From the NCBI GenBank assembly GCA_965150505.1, contig CBCTVZ010000031.1:1-22229 (forward strand): 22,229 nucleotides of DNA, in the 5' to 3' direction. Both the position numbers and the translations under genes were made by a program. Shown one piece after another: positions 1-6,800 of the stretch (the stretch's first letter is position 1; each line of letters opens with the position of its first letter). Below the pieces are notes generated by a model that was not told the DNA's origin, ran no database searches, and saw nothing but the letters and a program-made list of their open reading frames with translations. The DNA is from JAGZHZ01 sp965150505. GTDB lineage: Bacteria; Bacillota; Clostridia; Lachnospirales; Lachnospiraceae.

Positions 1-195
1 TGACAAAATAAGAATAAGTTTTGCTTAAGTTTATGATGTTGGGCTAAGCCGGTGGTCTTGACTGTTAAAAGATCAAGAAGATTTCATAAAATAAATAAAA
101 CGATCTGAACAGTAAAATCTTATCTACATTTAATTCTTACAAAATTTTTCTAAGAAATAAACAATCAATCTGTTATAAATTTTTTTGATAAAAAA
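1..195. other. Gene-free AT-rich stretch at window start
   Basis: No reading frame with a ribosome binding site is seen. A short GGCTAAGCC palindrome and a 6-bp inverted repeat (TCTTGA at 56-61, TCAAGA at 73-78) are present, but without the T-tract of a terminator. The gene to the left lies outside the window. Confidence 0.4.
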
Positions 196-224
196 CTGGC
201 ATATTGAAATTTTGGGAGTATAAT
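196..224 (+). promoter_or_regulatory. Putative sigma-A promoter of the M28 peptidase operon
   Basis: A perfect -10 box TATAAT lies at 219-224. CTGGCA at 196-201 sits 17 bases upstream and matches four of six -35 positions. The implied transcript start is near 231, leaving a leader of about 35 bases. Confidence 0.6.
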
Positions 225-265
225 AGAGTCGAATTGAAAACAGAAAAAACTAGGAGATGAACGAA

Positions 266-2299
266 ATGACAGCACAAGAAAAGCTGTTAAAAGCATTAGA
301 TATTAAATATTCCTACCGTCTTGCAAAGAGAATGGAAGAAAAAAAGACAAATCCACTTTTAGGATATCGCACAGCAGGATCATGGGCGGAGATTGAGACA
401 GGAGATATGCTGAAAGCAGAGATGGAAGAGATTGGGCTTTCAGAAGTAAGAAAAGATGAGATTACAGTGGATTCCTGGGATTTTCAGAAAGCAGAATTAG
501 AATTTGAAGATGGAGACGGCATTACAAGAAAGTTTCAGCTTGGGGCATATCAAACCCAGTTTGTGACAGATGGAAAAGAAGAGATGTCTTTGGTCTATGC
601 TGGAAGAGGAACAGAAAAAGATTATGAAGGGCTGGATGTAAAAGGAAAATTAGTCTTAGTTGACATTAACCAGAGAGAAGAATGGTGGATTAATTTTCCA
701 GTATATCAGGCATATTTAAAAGGAGCGAAAGCTTTAATTGCAGTTCAGGCAGGCGGATATGGAGAGATTGACGAAAAGGCATTGAATGCACAGGATATTG
801 CAGGTCCAAAAGAAGCAGCAGCTTTTTCAATGTCTTGGGAAGATGCGCAGATTGTGAAAGCAGAATTAAAGAAGAAAAAAGAAATCCGTGTTTTGTTTGA
901 TGCGATTTCTCATGTAAAACAAAACCAGAAAACATATAATATTGTTGGAACGATTCCAGGAAAAAACAAAGAGAGAATGATTTTGCTTTCAGCCCATTAT
1001 GACTCTTATTTTGATGGATTTCAGGACGATAACACGGCTGTCTCTATGATGTTGGGAATTGCAAAAGGTTTTATTGACAGTGGATACAAACCACAAAATA
1101 CCATTCTGTTTTGTGCGCTTGCGGCAGAAGAATGGGGAGTAGTAGATTCAAAATATGACTGGTCATCGGGGGCATATGAACAAGTCTTTACCGCTCATCC
1201 AGAATGGAGAAAAAAAGTAATTGCTGATTTGAATTTTGAACTTCCTGCTTTAGCACATGGGAAAAAGGATGCCATTCACAGTACATATGAATATGTAAAA
1301 TTTTTAAGAGAATTTTTAAAAGAAACAAAAGATTTAAAAATACCAGAGGCATATCCGGAAGGAATCGAGATTCAAGCCCCGATTGAGACGTGGTCCGATG
1401 ATTTTTCGATGGCGATTGCGGGGATTCCTTCTATGGTCAATGAATTTAGCACAAGTTCTTTTATGGAAACACATTATCATTCGCAATTTGACAACGATAT
1501 CTATTATGATGAAGAAGTATATCGTTTCCACCATGAGCTGTATGGATGTTTAGTTTTACATTTGGATCAGCTTGCAGTTGTTCCGCTTGATTTTGAAAAT
1601 GTGATGGTTCATTTAGAAAAGAGTCTTTCAAAAGAGTGCTGCGCAGAGACCGGAGCGCCACTGCAAACCTTAAACCATAAAATTCAAGAAGTAAAAGAAC
1701 TGAGTCATACGATTTATGAAAAAATTGACCAAGTCAATCAAGAGTATAAGAAGTGGATCAAAGAAGGCGATGAAGAAAAAGCCGGAGAACTTTACGGTAA
1801 GATGAGACAGACAGAAAAGAGATTATTAACGTTGTTTCAGACAGAACAAGATAGATTGGTTCGCTTAAACTGGCATGATGAGGTCCTTTTTCCTCAGGAA
1901 TCCGTACAAAATAATTTGTTTTATCTAAAAAATGCCATTTCTTATTTAAAAGAAAAAAATTTAACATCTGCGTTACAGTCTCTGTACAATATTGATAATA
2001 ATAGATACGCATTTTTGTTTGAAGAAGCGGTTTATCAGCATTTTACAGAATACGTTTTGCATCAGCCAAAAGAGAGATTAAAGTGGGGAGCTGGAAGAAT
2101 CACGCATCATGAGAATTTATATCGGCTTGTGAAAACATTGATGAAAAAATCAGAAGACGATTTATTTGAGGAAGAAATTGATTATTTGGAAAAGGTAAGA
2201 GAACAACAGAAGAAATATTATGTGGAAGATATTTTAGACGTGATGGATGCGGTAGATGAGATGAAAAAAATTTTACAGGAGATAAAAGAGGACAGATAG
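266..2299 (+). CDS. M28-family zinc metallopeptidase with PA domain
   Basis: Probable co-catalytic zinc exopeptidase of about 677 residues. A PA domain covers roughly residues 100-205, followed by an M28 catalytic core. Visible core motifs (numbered from this start) are SAHYDS with His244, QDDNTA with Asp254/255 as the likely bridging acid, AAEEWG with the Glu288/289 pair, and ETHYHS with a final ligand His403/405. There is no signal peptide, so it is probably cytoplasmic and acts on peptides. The last 220 or so residues are charged and helical and go beyond a minimal M28 enzyme. An ATG at 257 abuts the AGGAG at 252-256, so the ATG at 266, nine bases away, is preferred. It shares an operon with the GNAT gene 4 bases downstream. 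Substrate is unknown. Confidence 0.85.
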   Translation: MTAQEKLLKALDIKYSYRLAKRMEEKKTNPLLGYRTAGSWAEIETGDMLKAEMEEIGLSEVRKDEITVDSWDFQKAELEFEDGDGITRKFQLGAYQTQFVTDGKEEMSLVYAGRGTEKDYEGLDVKGKLVLVDINQREEWWINFPVYQAYLKGAKALIAVQAGGYGEIDEKALNAQDIAGPKEAAAFSMSWEDAQIVKAELKKKKEIRVLFDAISHVKQNQKTYNIVGTIPGKNKERMILLSAHYDSYFDGFQDDNTAVSMMLGIAKGFIDSGYKPQNTILFCALAAEEWGVVDSKYDWSSGAYEQVFTAHPEWRKKVIADLNFELPALAHGKKDAIHSTYEYVKFLREFLKETKDLKIPEAYPEGIEIQAPIETWSDDFSMAIAGIPSMVNEFSTSSFMETHYHSQFDNDIYYDEEVYRFHHELYGCLVLHLDQLAVVPLDFENVMVHLEKSLSKECCAETGAPLQTLNHKIQEVKELSHTIYEKIDQVNQEYKKWIKEGDEEKAGELYGKMRQTEKRLLTLFQTEQDRLVRLNWHDEVLFPQESVQNNLFYLKNAISYLKEKNLTSALQSLYNIDNNRYAFLFEEAVYQHFTEYVLHQPKERLKWGAGRITHHENLYRLVKTLMKKSEDDLFEEEIDYLEKVREQQKKYYVEDILDVMDAVDEMKKILQEIKEDR

Positions 2300-2303
2300 A
2301 GTT

Positions 2304-2942
2304 ATGGAAACACAGAATTTGTATCGAGTGACAAAGGAAGAGGAACTAGAAAGAGTAAAAGAATTATTGACGGTCTGCTTTGCAGAAGATCCGCTGTATT
2401 GTCATCTGATTCCAGATGAGGATACTAGGAAGCGGTTGTTGCCGGAGTTATTTTCTTGTGACTTGACTGAATTTTATGAGACGTGTCAGATTTATGCGGA
2501 CAGTTCGGAGATAAATGGTATATTGATTGTATCCGATGAGGCAGAACCATACAATTTATTCAAATACTATCTGACAGAGACGCAGGCAGCATTGCGGACA
2601 GACGGATATTTGATAAAAGAAGATCCTACATTGAAAACATTCTGGAATTTTATCATGGGGAGAGACTATTTGAATTCGAGATGGACCGATCAGCTTCACC
2701 AAAACAATCGTCTTCATATCATCTATTTAGCGGTCAATCCAGAAATGCAGCACCATGGAATTGCAGCGCAGATGATGGAGGAAGTCATTGATTATGCCGA
2801 TCAGAACCATATGATGATTTCGTTAGAGACACACAATGAAAAAAATGTAGCGATGTATGAGCATTTTGGATTTAAGTTATTTGGAATTGTAAAAAAACAT
2901 TTTGAATTGAAACAATATTGTCTGATCCGACAAGTGCAGTAA
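2304..2942 (+). CDS. GNAT-family N-acetyltransferase
   Basis: A 212-residue GNAT-type acyltransferase, expected to use acetyl-CoA on an amine substrate that the sequence does not reveal. The acetyl-CoA loop is seen as Q149-H-H-G152-I-A154 within motif A, after the beta strand IIYLAV. A conserved-looking MYEHFGF (Tyr185) near the C-terminus fits the general acid position. The N-terminal 100 residues are less conserved. An AGAGGA at 2287-2292 inside the end of the peptidase gene, 11 bases before the ATG, serves as ribosome binding site, so the pair is probably co-transcribed and translationally linked. No clear terminator follows. A link to peptide metabolism is possible from context only. Confidence 0.85.
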   Translation: METQNLYRVTKEEELERVKELLTVCFAEDPLYCHLIPDEDTRKRLLPELFSCDLTEFYETCQIYADSSEINGILIVSDEAEPYNLFKYYLTETQAALRTDGYLIKEDPTLKTFWNFIMGRDYLNSRWTDQLHQNNRLHIIYLAVNPEMQHHGIAAQMMEEVIDYADQNHMMISLETHNEKNVAMYEHFGFKLFGIVKKHFELKQYCLIRQVQ

Positions 2943-2952
2943 GCGTGAGAAG

Positions 2953-2981
2953 TTGACTTTTTCGCATTATTCAGATAAACT
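2953..2981 (+). promoter_or_regulatory. Putative promoter of the DUF1002 gene
   Basis: TTGACT at 2953-2958 and TAAACT at 2976-2981 are separated by 17 bases. If used, the transcript begins near 2988 and carries a leader of about 370 bases before the DUF1002 start codon. Confidence 0.5.
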
Positions 2982-2987
2982 TAATTT

Positions 2988-3358
2988 ATTTTAAGAAAAG
3001 GTACAAGAATTTAAGTTAGAAATTTGATAAGATAAAACCAGAAATCACAATAAGATGAAGTGATCAAAAAAAGAAAAAATAAAAAACAGGAAATACAAAA
3101 TAAAAAAGATAAGATATCAATGAATATGAACTGCAGACAAATGCAGATACATAAGAAAGTATAAAGAAATAACAGAAACATAAAGAAATACAGCAACATC
3201 ACAAAATAACAAGCACATAAAAAATAATAGCAACATCACGAAATAACAAGAGCATAAAAAATAACAACAACATAACAAAATACAAAAACATAAAAAATTA
3301 ACAGCAACATATGGAAATTATAAAATGAAAACAAGAAAATTTTAAAGGAGGGATTCTT
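2988..3358 (+). other. Long A-rich, T- and G-poor leader region
   Basis: About 370 bases with no credible gene on either strand. The plus strand is strongly A-rich with C exceeding G: in 3181-3240 there are 35 A, 12 C, 8 T and 5 G. Such RNA would be almost unstructured. It contains the 37-base tandem repeat annotated separately and ends in a strong ribosome binding site, AAAGGAGGG at 3344-3352. Open frames on the minus strand here encode only Phe/Leu-rich low-complexity strings and are artefacts of composition. Confidence 0.7.
3155..3302 (+). repeat. 37-base tandem repeat, about four copies
   Basis: Three copies of a 37-base unit lie end to end at 3192-3228, 3229-3265 and 3266-3302. Copies 1 and 2 differ at only a few positions; copy 3 is more diverged. 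A weaker copy fits at 3155-3191, and the start of another (AGCAACAT) is at 3303-3310. The unit starts AGCAACATCAC and ends in an A-run (ATAAAAAATAA). 37 is not a multiple of three and the frames contain stops, so it is non-coding. There are no unique spacers, so it is not CRISPR. Confidence 0.85.
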
Positions 3359-4918
3359 ATGAAAAATAAGAAAATAATTGGTGCAACGCTGTGTGGATTG
3401 TGCCTGATCATGGGAGCGTCTATGACATCACTCGCAGACAGCAGAAAGGTAGTGACATTAGGAGCGAACTTAAGCGATTCCCAGAGAACGATGATGCTGA
3501 ACTATTTTGGTGTCAATGAAAATCAGGTCGATATCCTGACAATCACAAATCAGGATGAGAGAGATCATCTGAGTGCATTTGTTCCTATTGAGCAGATCGG
3601 AACAAGAACATTTAGCTGCGCATATGTTTTACCTACCACATCTGGTGGAATTCAGGTAAAGACAGCAAATTTAAACTGGGTAACATGTAACATGATTGCA
3701 TCTACCTTATCCACATCCGGTGTGACAAACTGTCAGGTAATTGCAGCTTCTCCGATTGAAGTATCTGGAACCGGTGCATTGACTGGAATTATCATGGCAT
3801 ATGAGACAGCAAATGGCGAAGAATTGGAAGAGTCAAAAAAGCAGCTTGCCAATGAAGAACTTTATCTGACAGGAACACTTTCTGATAAGATTGGACAGAA
3901 AGCAGCAACTGCAATTATGAATGAGACAAAAATTCAGGTAATTTCACAGGATATCACAGACGTGGATCAAATCAATAATATTATTTCAGAAGCGACACAG
4001 AATAACAATGTATCTCTTACTGAAGAGGAACAGCAGGAAATTGTTGATCTGATGGATAAGATTGCACAGGAATCTTATGATTACAGTGAAATGGAAGATA
4101 CTCTTCAGATGGTAGAGCAGAATGTATCAGACAATCCTATTATAGAGACAGAGCCAGAAAATATGAACACTGACATCGGAGAAACAGAAGAGACAGAAGA
4201 AAATATTCTGGATAATACGAATGAAGATGTTTTAGGCGGTGGTGTGATCACAGGCTCTACACAAGAACCTATGACAGAAATGCCAGAGACACCAGCGCCA
4301 GAGCTGACTGTTCCAGAAACAACAGCTCCAGAAGATCCATTTGGAGAAGTTCAGGAAGAAACTTATAATTTCACAGAGCCAGAGACACCAGCAGATGCTG
4401 TTCATTACACAGAAGAGATGCTGACAGAGGAAGAAGATAAACAGGACTATAAAGATACAATGGAATTTTTTGATAAACTGTTATCTCCTGACAAAGTTGT
4501 AGAAGAGGGAGATTACAAAGTTTATCTGCCTCAGGAAGTAGCAGATGAATTAAAAGAAGATATTGGACAGAAATTATTAGATCTGATGATCAATGGCGTA
4601 TTAGTAGATACATTAGAGTACGATGAAGAGACGGCTGTTTATCAGGATGTAGAACTGAAAAATATGATTAAGTTTGTCAGAAATCTGCTTCGTGATGATA
4701 AAAAGGAACTGATGCCAGCGGATGTGACAACAGAAGACAAAGAGTTCTTATACAGTGAAGCAAAAGAATGGTTTGAAGATCTGTATGATTACGTTCCAGA
4801 GGGAGAGACAGATCTGATGGAGATGCCTCAGAGCGAAATGCCAGAGATTTTAGAGCCTACATCAGAGACAGAAGCTGGTGAAATTGATTTAGGACCTGTA
4901 ACAGAAGGAACATTCTAA
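3359..4918 (+). CDS. Secreted DUF1002 (YpuA-like) protein with acidic Pro/Thr/Glu linker
   Basis: A 519-residue exported protein. The N-terminus is a signal peptide: lysines at 3-5, a hydrophobic stretch to about 23, and a likely cut after SLA26. Residues 27-250 resemble DUF1002, the family of Bacillus YpuA, whose function is unknown; VTLGANLS, the conserved-looking GTGALTGIIMAYE and the following helix fit it. A spacer at about 255-385 is rich in Glu, Pro and Thr, as in wall-spanning linkers. A helical acidic domain at about 385-490 and an acidic tail follow, with no sortase motif or C-terminal membrane segment. Start chosen by AAAGGAGGG six bases upstream. It appears monocistronic, with its own promoter and terminator. 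Role in the envelope is inferred. Confidence 0.8.
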   Translation: MKNKKIIGATLCGLCLIMGASMTSLADSRKVVTLGANLSDSQRTMMLNYFGVNENQVDILTITNQDERDHLSAFVPIEQIGTRTFSCAYVLPTTSGGIQVKTANLNWVTCNMIASTLSTSGVTNCQVIAASPIEVSGTGALTGIIMAYETANGEELEESKKQLANEELYLTGTLSDKIGQKAATAIMNETKIQVISQDITDVDQINNIISEATQNNNVSLTEEEQQEIVDLMDKIAQESYDYSEMEDTLQMVEQNVSDNPIIETEPENMNTDIGETEETEENILDNTNEDVLGGGVITGSTQEPMTEMPETPAPELTVPETTAPEDPFGEVQEETYNFTEPETPADAVHYTEEMLTEEEDKQDYKDTMEFFDKLLSPDKVVEEGDYKVYLPQEVADELKEDIGQKLLDLMINGVLVDTLEYDEETAVYQDVELKNMIKFVRNLLRDDKKELMPADVTTEDKEFLYSEAKEWFEDLYDYVPEGETDLMEMPQSEMPEILEPTSETEAGEIDLGPVTEGTF

Positions 4919-4955
4919 TCAAATAAAGAATAAAAATGAAAGAATAGATAAAAAA

Positions 4956-5025
4956 GTAAAAAGAAATAAATAAAAAGAAATAAGTAAAAAGAAATAAGTA
5001 AAAAGAAATAAGTAAAAAGAAATAG
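4956..5025 (+). repeat. 14-base tandem repeat, five copies, in the 3' untranslated region
   Basis: Five head-to-tail copies of a 14-base unit, GTAAAAAGAAATAA, occupy 4956-4969, 4970-4983, 4984-4997, 4998-5011 and 5012-5025. Copies 1, 3 and 4 are identical; copy 2 starts with A and copy 5 ends in G. The array begins 38 bases after the DUF1002 stop and before its terminator, so it should be transcribed. It contains no C. Confidence 0.95.
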
Positions 5026-5105
5026 GATCAGGGGACTGTATAAATTGATCAATCATAGATAAAAAATAAATAAAAAAAATCTGCAGAGTAGGGAACTGCA
5101 GAAAG

Positions 5106-5160
5106 AGGAATAGCAGCAAATAGATAGAAGTCATCTATAAAGCTGCTATTCCTTTTTATT
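5106..5160 (+). terminator. Rho-independent terminator of the DUF1002 gene
   Basis: AGGAATAGCAGC (5106-5117) pairs perfectly with GCTGCTATTCCT (5142-5153). The 24-base loop can form an inner TAGAT/ATCTA stem. A run of T (TTTTTATTT) follows on the plus strand. Confidence 0.9.
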
Positions 5161-5201
5161 TAGAATGTCATTTTATAATTTTATAAAGGAAATGTAAAAC
5201 G

Positions 5202-5228
5202 TTCTGACTGTATGAGAAATTGTCAGAA
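5202..5228 (-). terminator. Possible weak terminator of fabV
   Basis: TTCTGAC at 5202-5208 pairs with GTCAGAA at 5222-5228 across a 13-base loop. Read on the minus strand it is followed by CGTTTTAC, a short T-run. It lies 64 bases beyond the fabV stop. The strong hairpin at 5106-5153 could act as back-up. Confidence 0.4.
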
Positions 5229-5291
5229 TGAGCCACAAGTCCATTGCTTTAGCGCTTATGAATCGAAACTAGCCTTTTGGCATGGGAAGCG

Positions 5292-6482
5292 TCAATTTAT
5301 ACTTGGAATCTCAACACAGAGATCGACATCTTTTGTATAATCAACAGAATCAAAATGGAAACCGAACATATGATAAAAATCTTCCCAATATCCATCAATG
5401 TCGGACAGAGAAAATAAATTTTCGGTAGAAATTTGATTCCAGATTTCCATGACTTTTGACTGAACTTTTTCATCGAGTTCCCAGTCATCCATTCGGAGAA
5501 GACCTTCTTCATCAGAGGCAAGATCAGCCTGAAACAGCTTTTCACGGAAAAGACGGCTGATTTGCTCAATACATCCTTCATGCGTTCCCTGATCTTTCAT
5601 TACTTTGTATAAGATTGCAAAGTAGAGAGGAACGATTGGAATGGCAGAGCTGGCCTGCGTTACAAGCGCTTTATTTACGGAGACATAGGCGTTTACCTCA
5701 GGAAATGTCTCTGAAATTTCCTTTGCTGTTTTTGTGAGATGGCGTTTTGCCTGACCGATTGTTCCATCGAAATAGATCGGATACGTTAATTTTGGACCGA
5801 TGTAAGAGTAAGCGACAGTCATGCTGTTTTTGGCAAGAACACCGGCTTTTGATAAGGCTGAAATCCAGTCCATCCAGTCTTCGCCGCCCATCACTTTTAT
5901 CGTTCCTTCTAATTCTTCTTTTGTGGCAGGCTCTACACTTTTTTGAGTGATGACATTATTCTTAAGATCCAGACTTTTTTCAGTAAAGACAGAAGATGTT
6001 GTTTTTAAAGATGAGGTATAAACCGTTCCATCTGCGACCGTTCTTCTTGGAGCAGCAAGGCTGTAGATTACAAGATCGATCTGTCCGAGATCTTTTTTGA
6101 TCAGATCAATCGTCTGTTCCTTTATGGATGATGAGAACGCATCTCCGTTGATGGATTTTGCGTATAATCCTTCAGCGGATGCGGCTTTTTCAAAAGCTGC
6201 TGTATTGTACCAGCCTGGAGTAGCAGTGCGTTTTCCATTTGAAGGTTTTTCAAACATGATGCCGATTGTGGCAGCATGACATCCAAAAGCAGCAGTGATG
6301 CGGGACGCAAGCCCATATCCTGTGGACGCACCGATTACAAGAACTCGTTTTGCATTGCGAGTTGCTTCCGAAGGAAAAGAAAGAGATTTCACATAAGAAA
6401 TCTGACGGTTTACATTTTCCATACATCCATCAGGATGCGCTGTAGTGCAGATAAATTCTCTAACTTTTGGTTCAACGATCAT
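5292..6482 (-). CDS. fabV: FabV-type trans-2-enoyl-ACP/CoA reductase
   Basis: A 396-residue single-domain reductase of the FabV/Ter family, which reduces trans-2-enoyl-ACP or enoyl-CoA with NAD(P)H. The nucleotide-binding loop is GASTGYGLAS (51-60). FEKPSNGKRT (77-86) and GWYNTAAF (90-97) are family motifs; the acidic residue after the second strand suggests NADH use. The catalytic Tyr-x8-Lys pair is Tyr237 and Lys246 in YFDGTIGQAK. Length matches FabV. The ribosome binding site AGGAGG lies at 6490-6495, seven bases from the start. It is a single gene with its own promoter and a FabT-like operator, which favours a role in fatty acid synthesis (FabV) over fermentative crotonyl-CoA reduction (Ter); sequence alone cannot decide. 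FabV enzymes are typically resistant to triclosan. Confidence 0.93.
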   Translation of the reverse strand: MIVEPKVREFICTTAHPDGCMENVNRQISYVKSLSFPSEATRNAKRVLVIGASTGYGLASRITAAFGCHAATIGIMFEKPSNGKRTATPGWYNTAAFEKAASAEGLYAKSINGDAFSSSIKEQTIDLIKKDLGQIDLVIYSLAAPRRTVADGTVYTSSLKTTSSVFTEKSLDLKNNVITQKSVEPATKEELEGTIKVMGGEDWMDWISALSKAGVLAKNSMTVAYSYIGPKLTYPIYFDGTIGQAKRHLTKTAKEISETFPEVNAYVSVNKALVTQASSAIPIVPLYFAILYKVMKDQGTHEGCIEQISRLFREKLFQADLASDEEGLLRMDDWELDEKVQSKVMEIWNQISTENLFSLSDIDGYWEDFYHMFGFHFDSVDYTKDVDLCVEIPSIN

Positions 6483-6549
6483 AAAAAATCCTCCTGATTT
6501 TTAACTTCTATAAAATGATAATGAATAGATACATGATTAAAAAATAAAA

Positions 6550-6566
6550 ACTTTGATTATCAAAAT
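6550..6566 (-). promoter_or_regulatory. FabT-like operator at the fabV transcription start
   Basis: ACTTTGATTATCAAAAT contains a perfect 6-1-6 palindrome, TTTGAT-T-ATCAAA, at 6552-6564. The FabT box recalled from streptococci is ANTTTGATTATCAAATT; this site differs at one defined position. It lies directly beyond the -10 box, over the expected transcript start, where a bound MarR-type repressor would block initiation. Confidence 0.7.
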
Positions 6567-6594
6567 ATTTTAACACAAAAATAAAAAAATGCAA
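6567..6594 (-). promoter_or_regulatory. Putative fabV promoter
   Basis: On the minus strand, TTGCAT (6594-6589) and TAAAAT (6572-6567) are separated by 16 bases. The predicted start falls inside the FabT-like palindrome, leaving a leader of about 78 bases. Confidence 0.6.
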
Positions 6595-6655
6595 TGTTTT
6601 TTTAAAAAACAACGAAATAGAAAAAGAAGAATGATTTAAAATGGATAGAGATAAG

Positions 6656-6707
6656 AAAAAGGATTTCTGTAAAACACATGGTGCAGCGATCTACAGAAAT
6701 CCTTTTT
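6656..6707 (-). terminator. Terminator of the galK-galT operon
   Basis: GGATTTCTGTA (6661-6671) pairs perfectly with TACAGAAATCC (6692-6702), extended by A5/T5 to a 16-bp stem. T-rich runs flank it on both strands, so it can work in both directions; its natural client is galT, which ends at 6801 on the minus strand. Confidence 0.88.
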
Positions 6708-6730
6708 TATTTTTTAGATTTTTTTAAAGA

Positions 6731-6776
6731 CACCTTCTCTTGGCTCGTCTTTAAAGAAAGAAGAGAAGTGAAGGTG
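6731..6776 (-). other. Hairpin with two alternative pairings in the galT trailer
   Basis: CACCTTC (6731-6737) pairs with GAAGGTG (6770-6776), while the overlapping CTTCTCTT (6734-6741) can instead pair with AAGAGAAG (6761-6768). The two stems exclude each other. No T-tract follows, so it is not an obvious terminator. Confidence 0.45.
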
Positions 6777-6800
6777 CAAAGACGATCCAGATTTTATAAA

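Noticed and set aside
3011..3202. Minus-strand open frame rich in Phe and Leu
   Set aside because: It is the complement of A-rich leader DNA, lacks a ribosome binding site and covers part of the tandem repeat; low complexity only.
3155..3302. CRISPR array
   Set aside because: The 37-base units are contiguous, with no unique spacers and no cas genes nearby.
4919..5134. Minus-strand open frame rich in Phe, Leu and Tyr
   Set aside because: It arises from the complement of the 14-base A-rich repeats and overlaps the terminator; no ribosome binding site.
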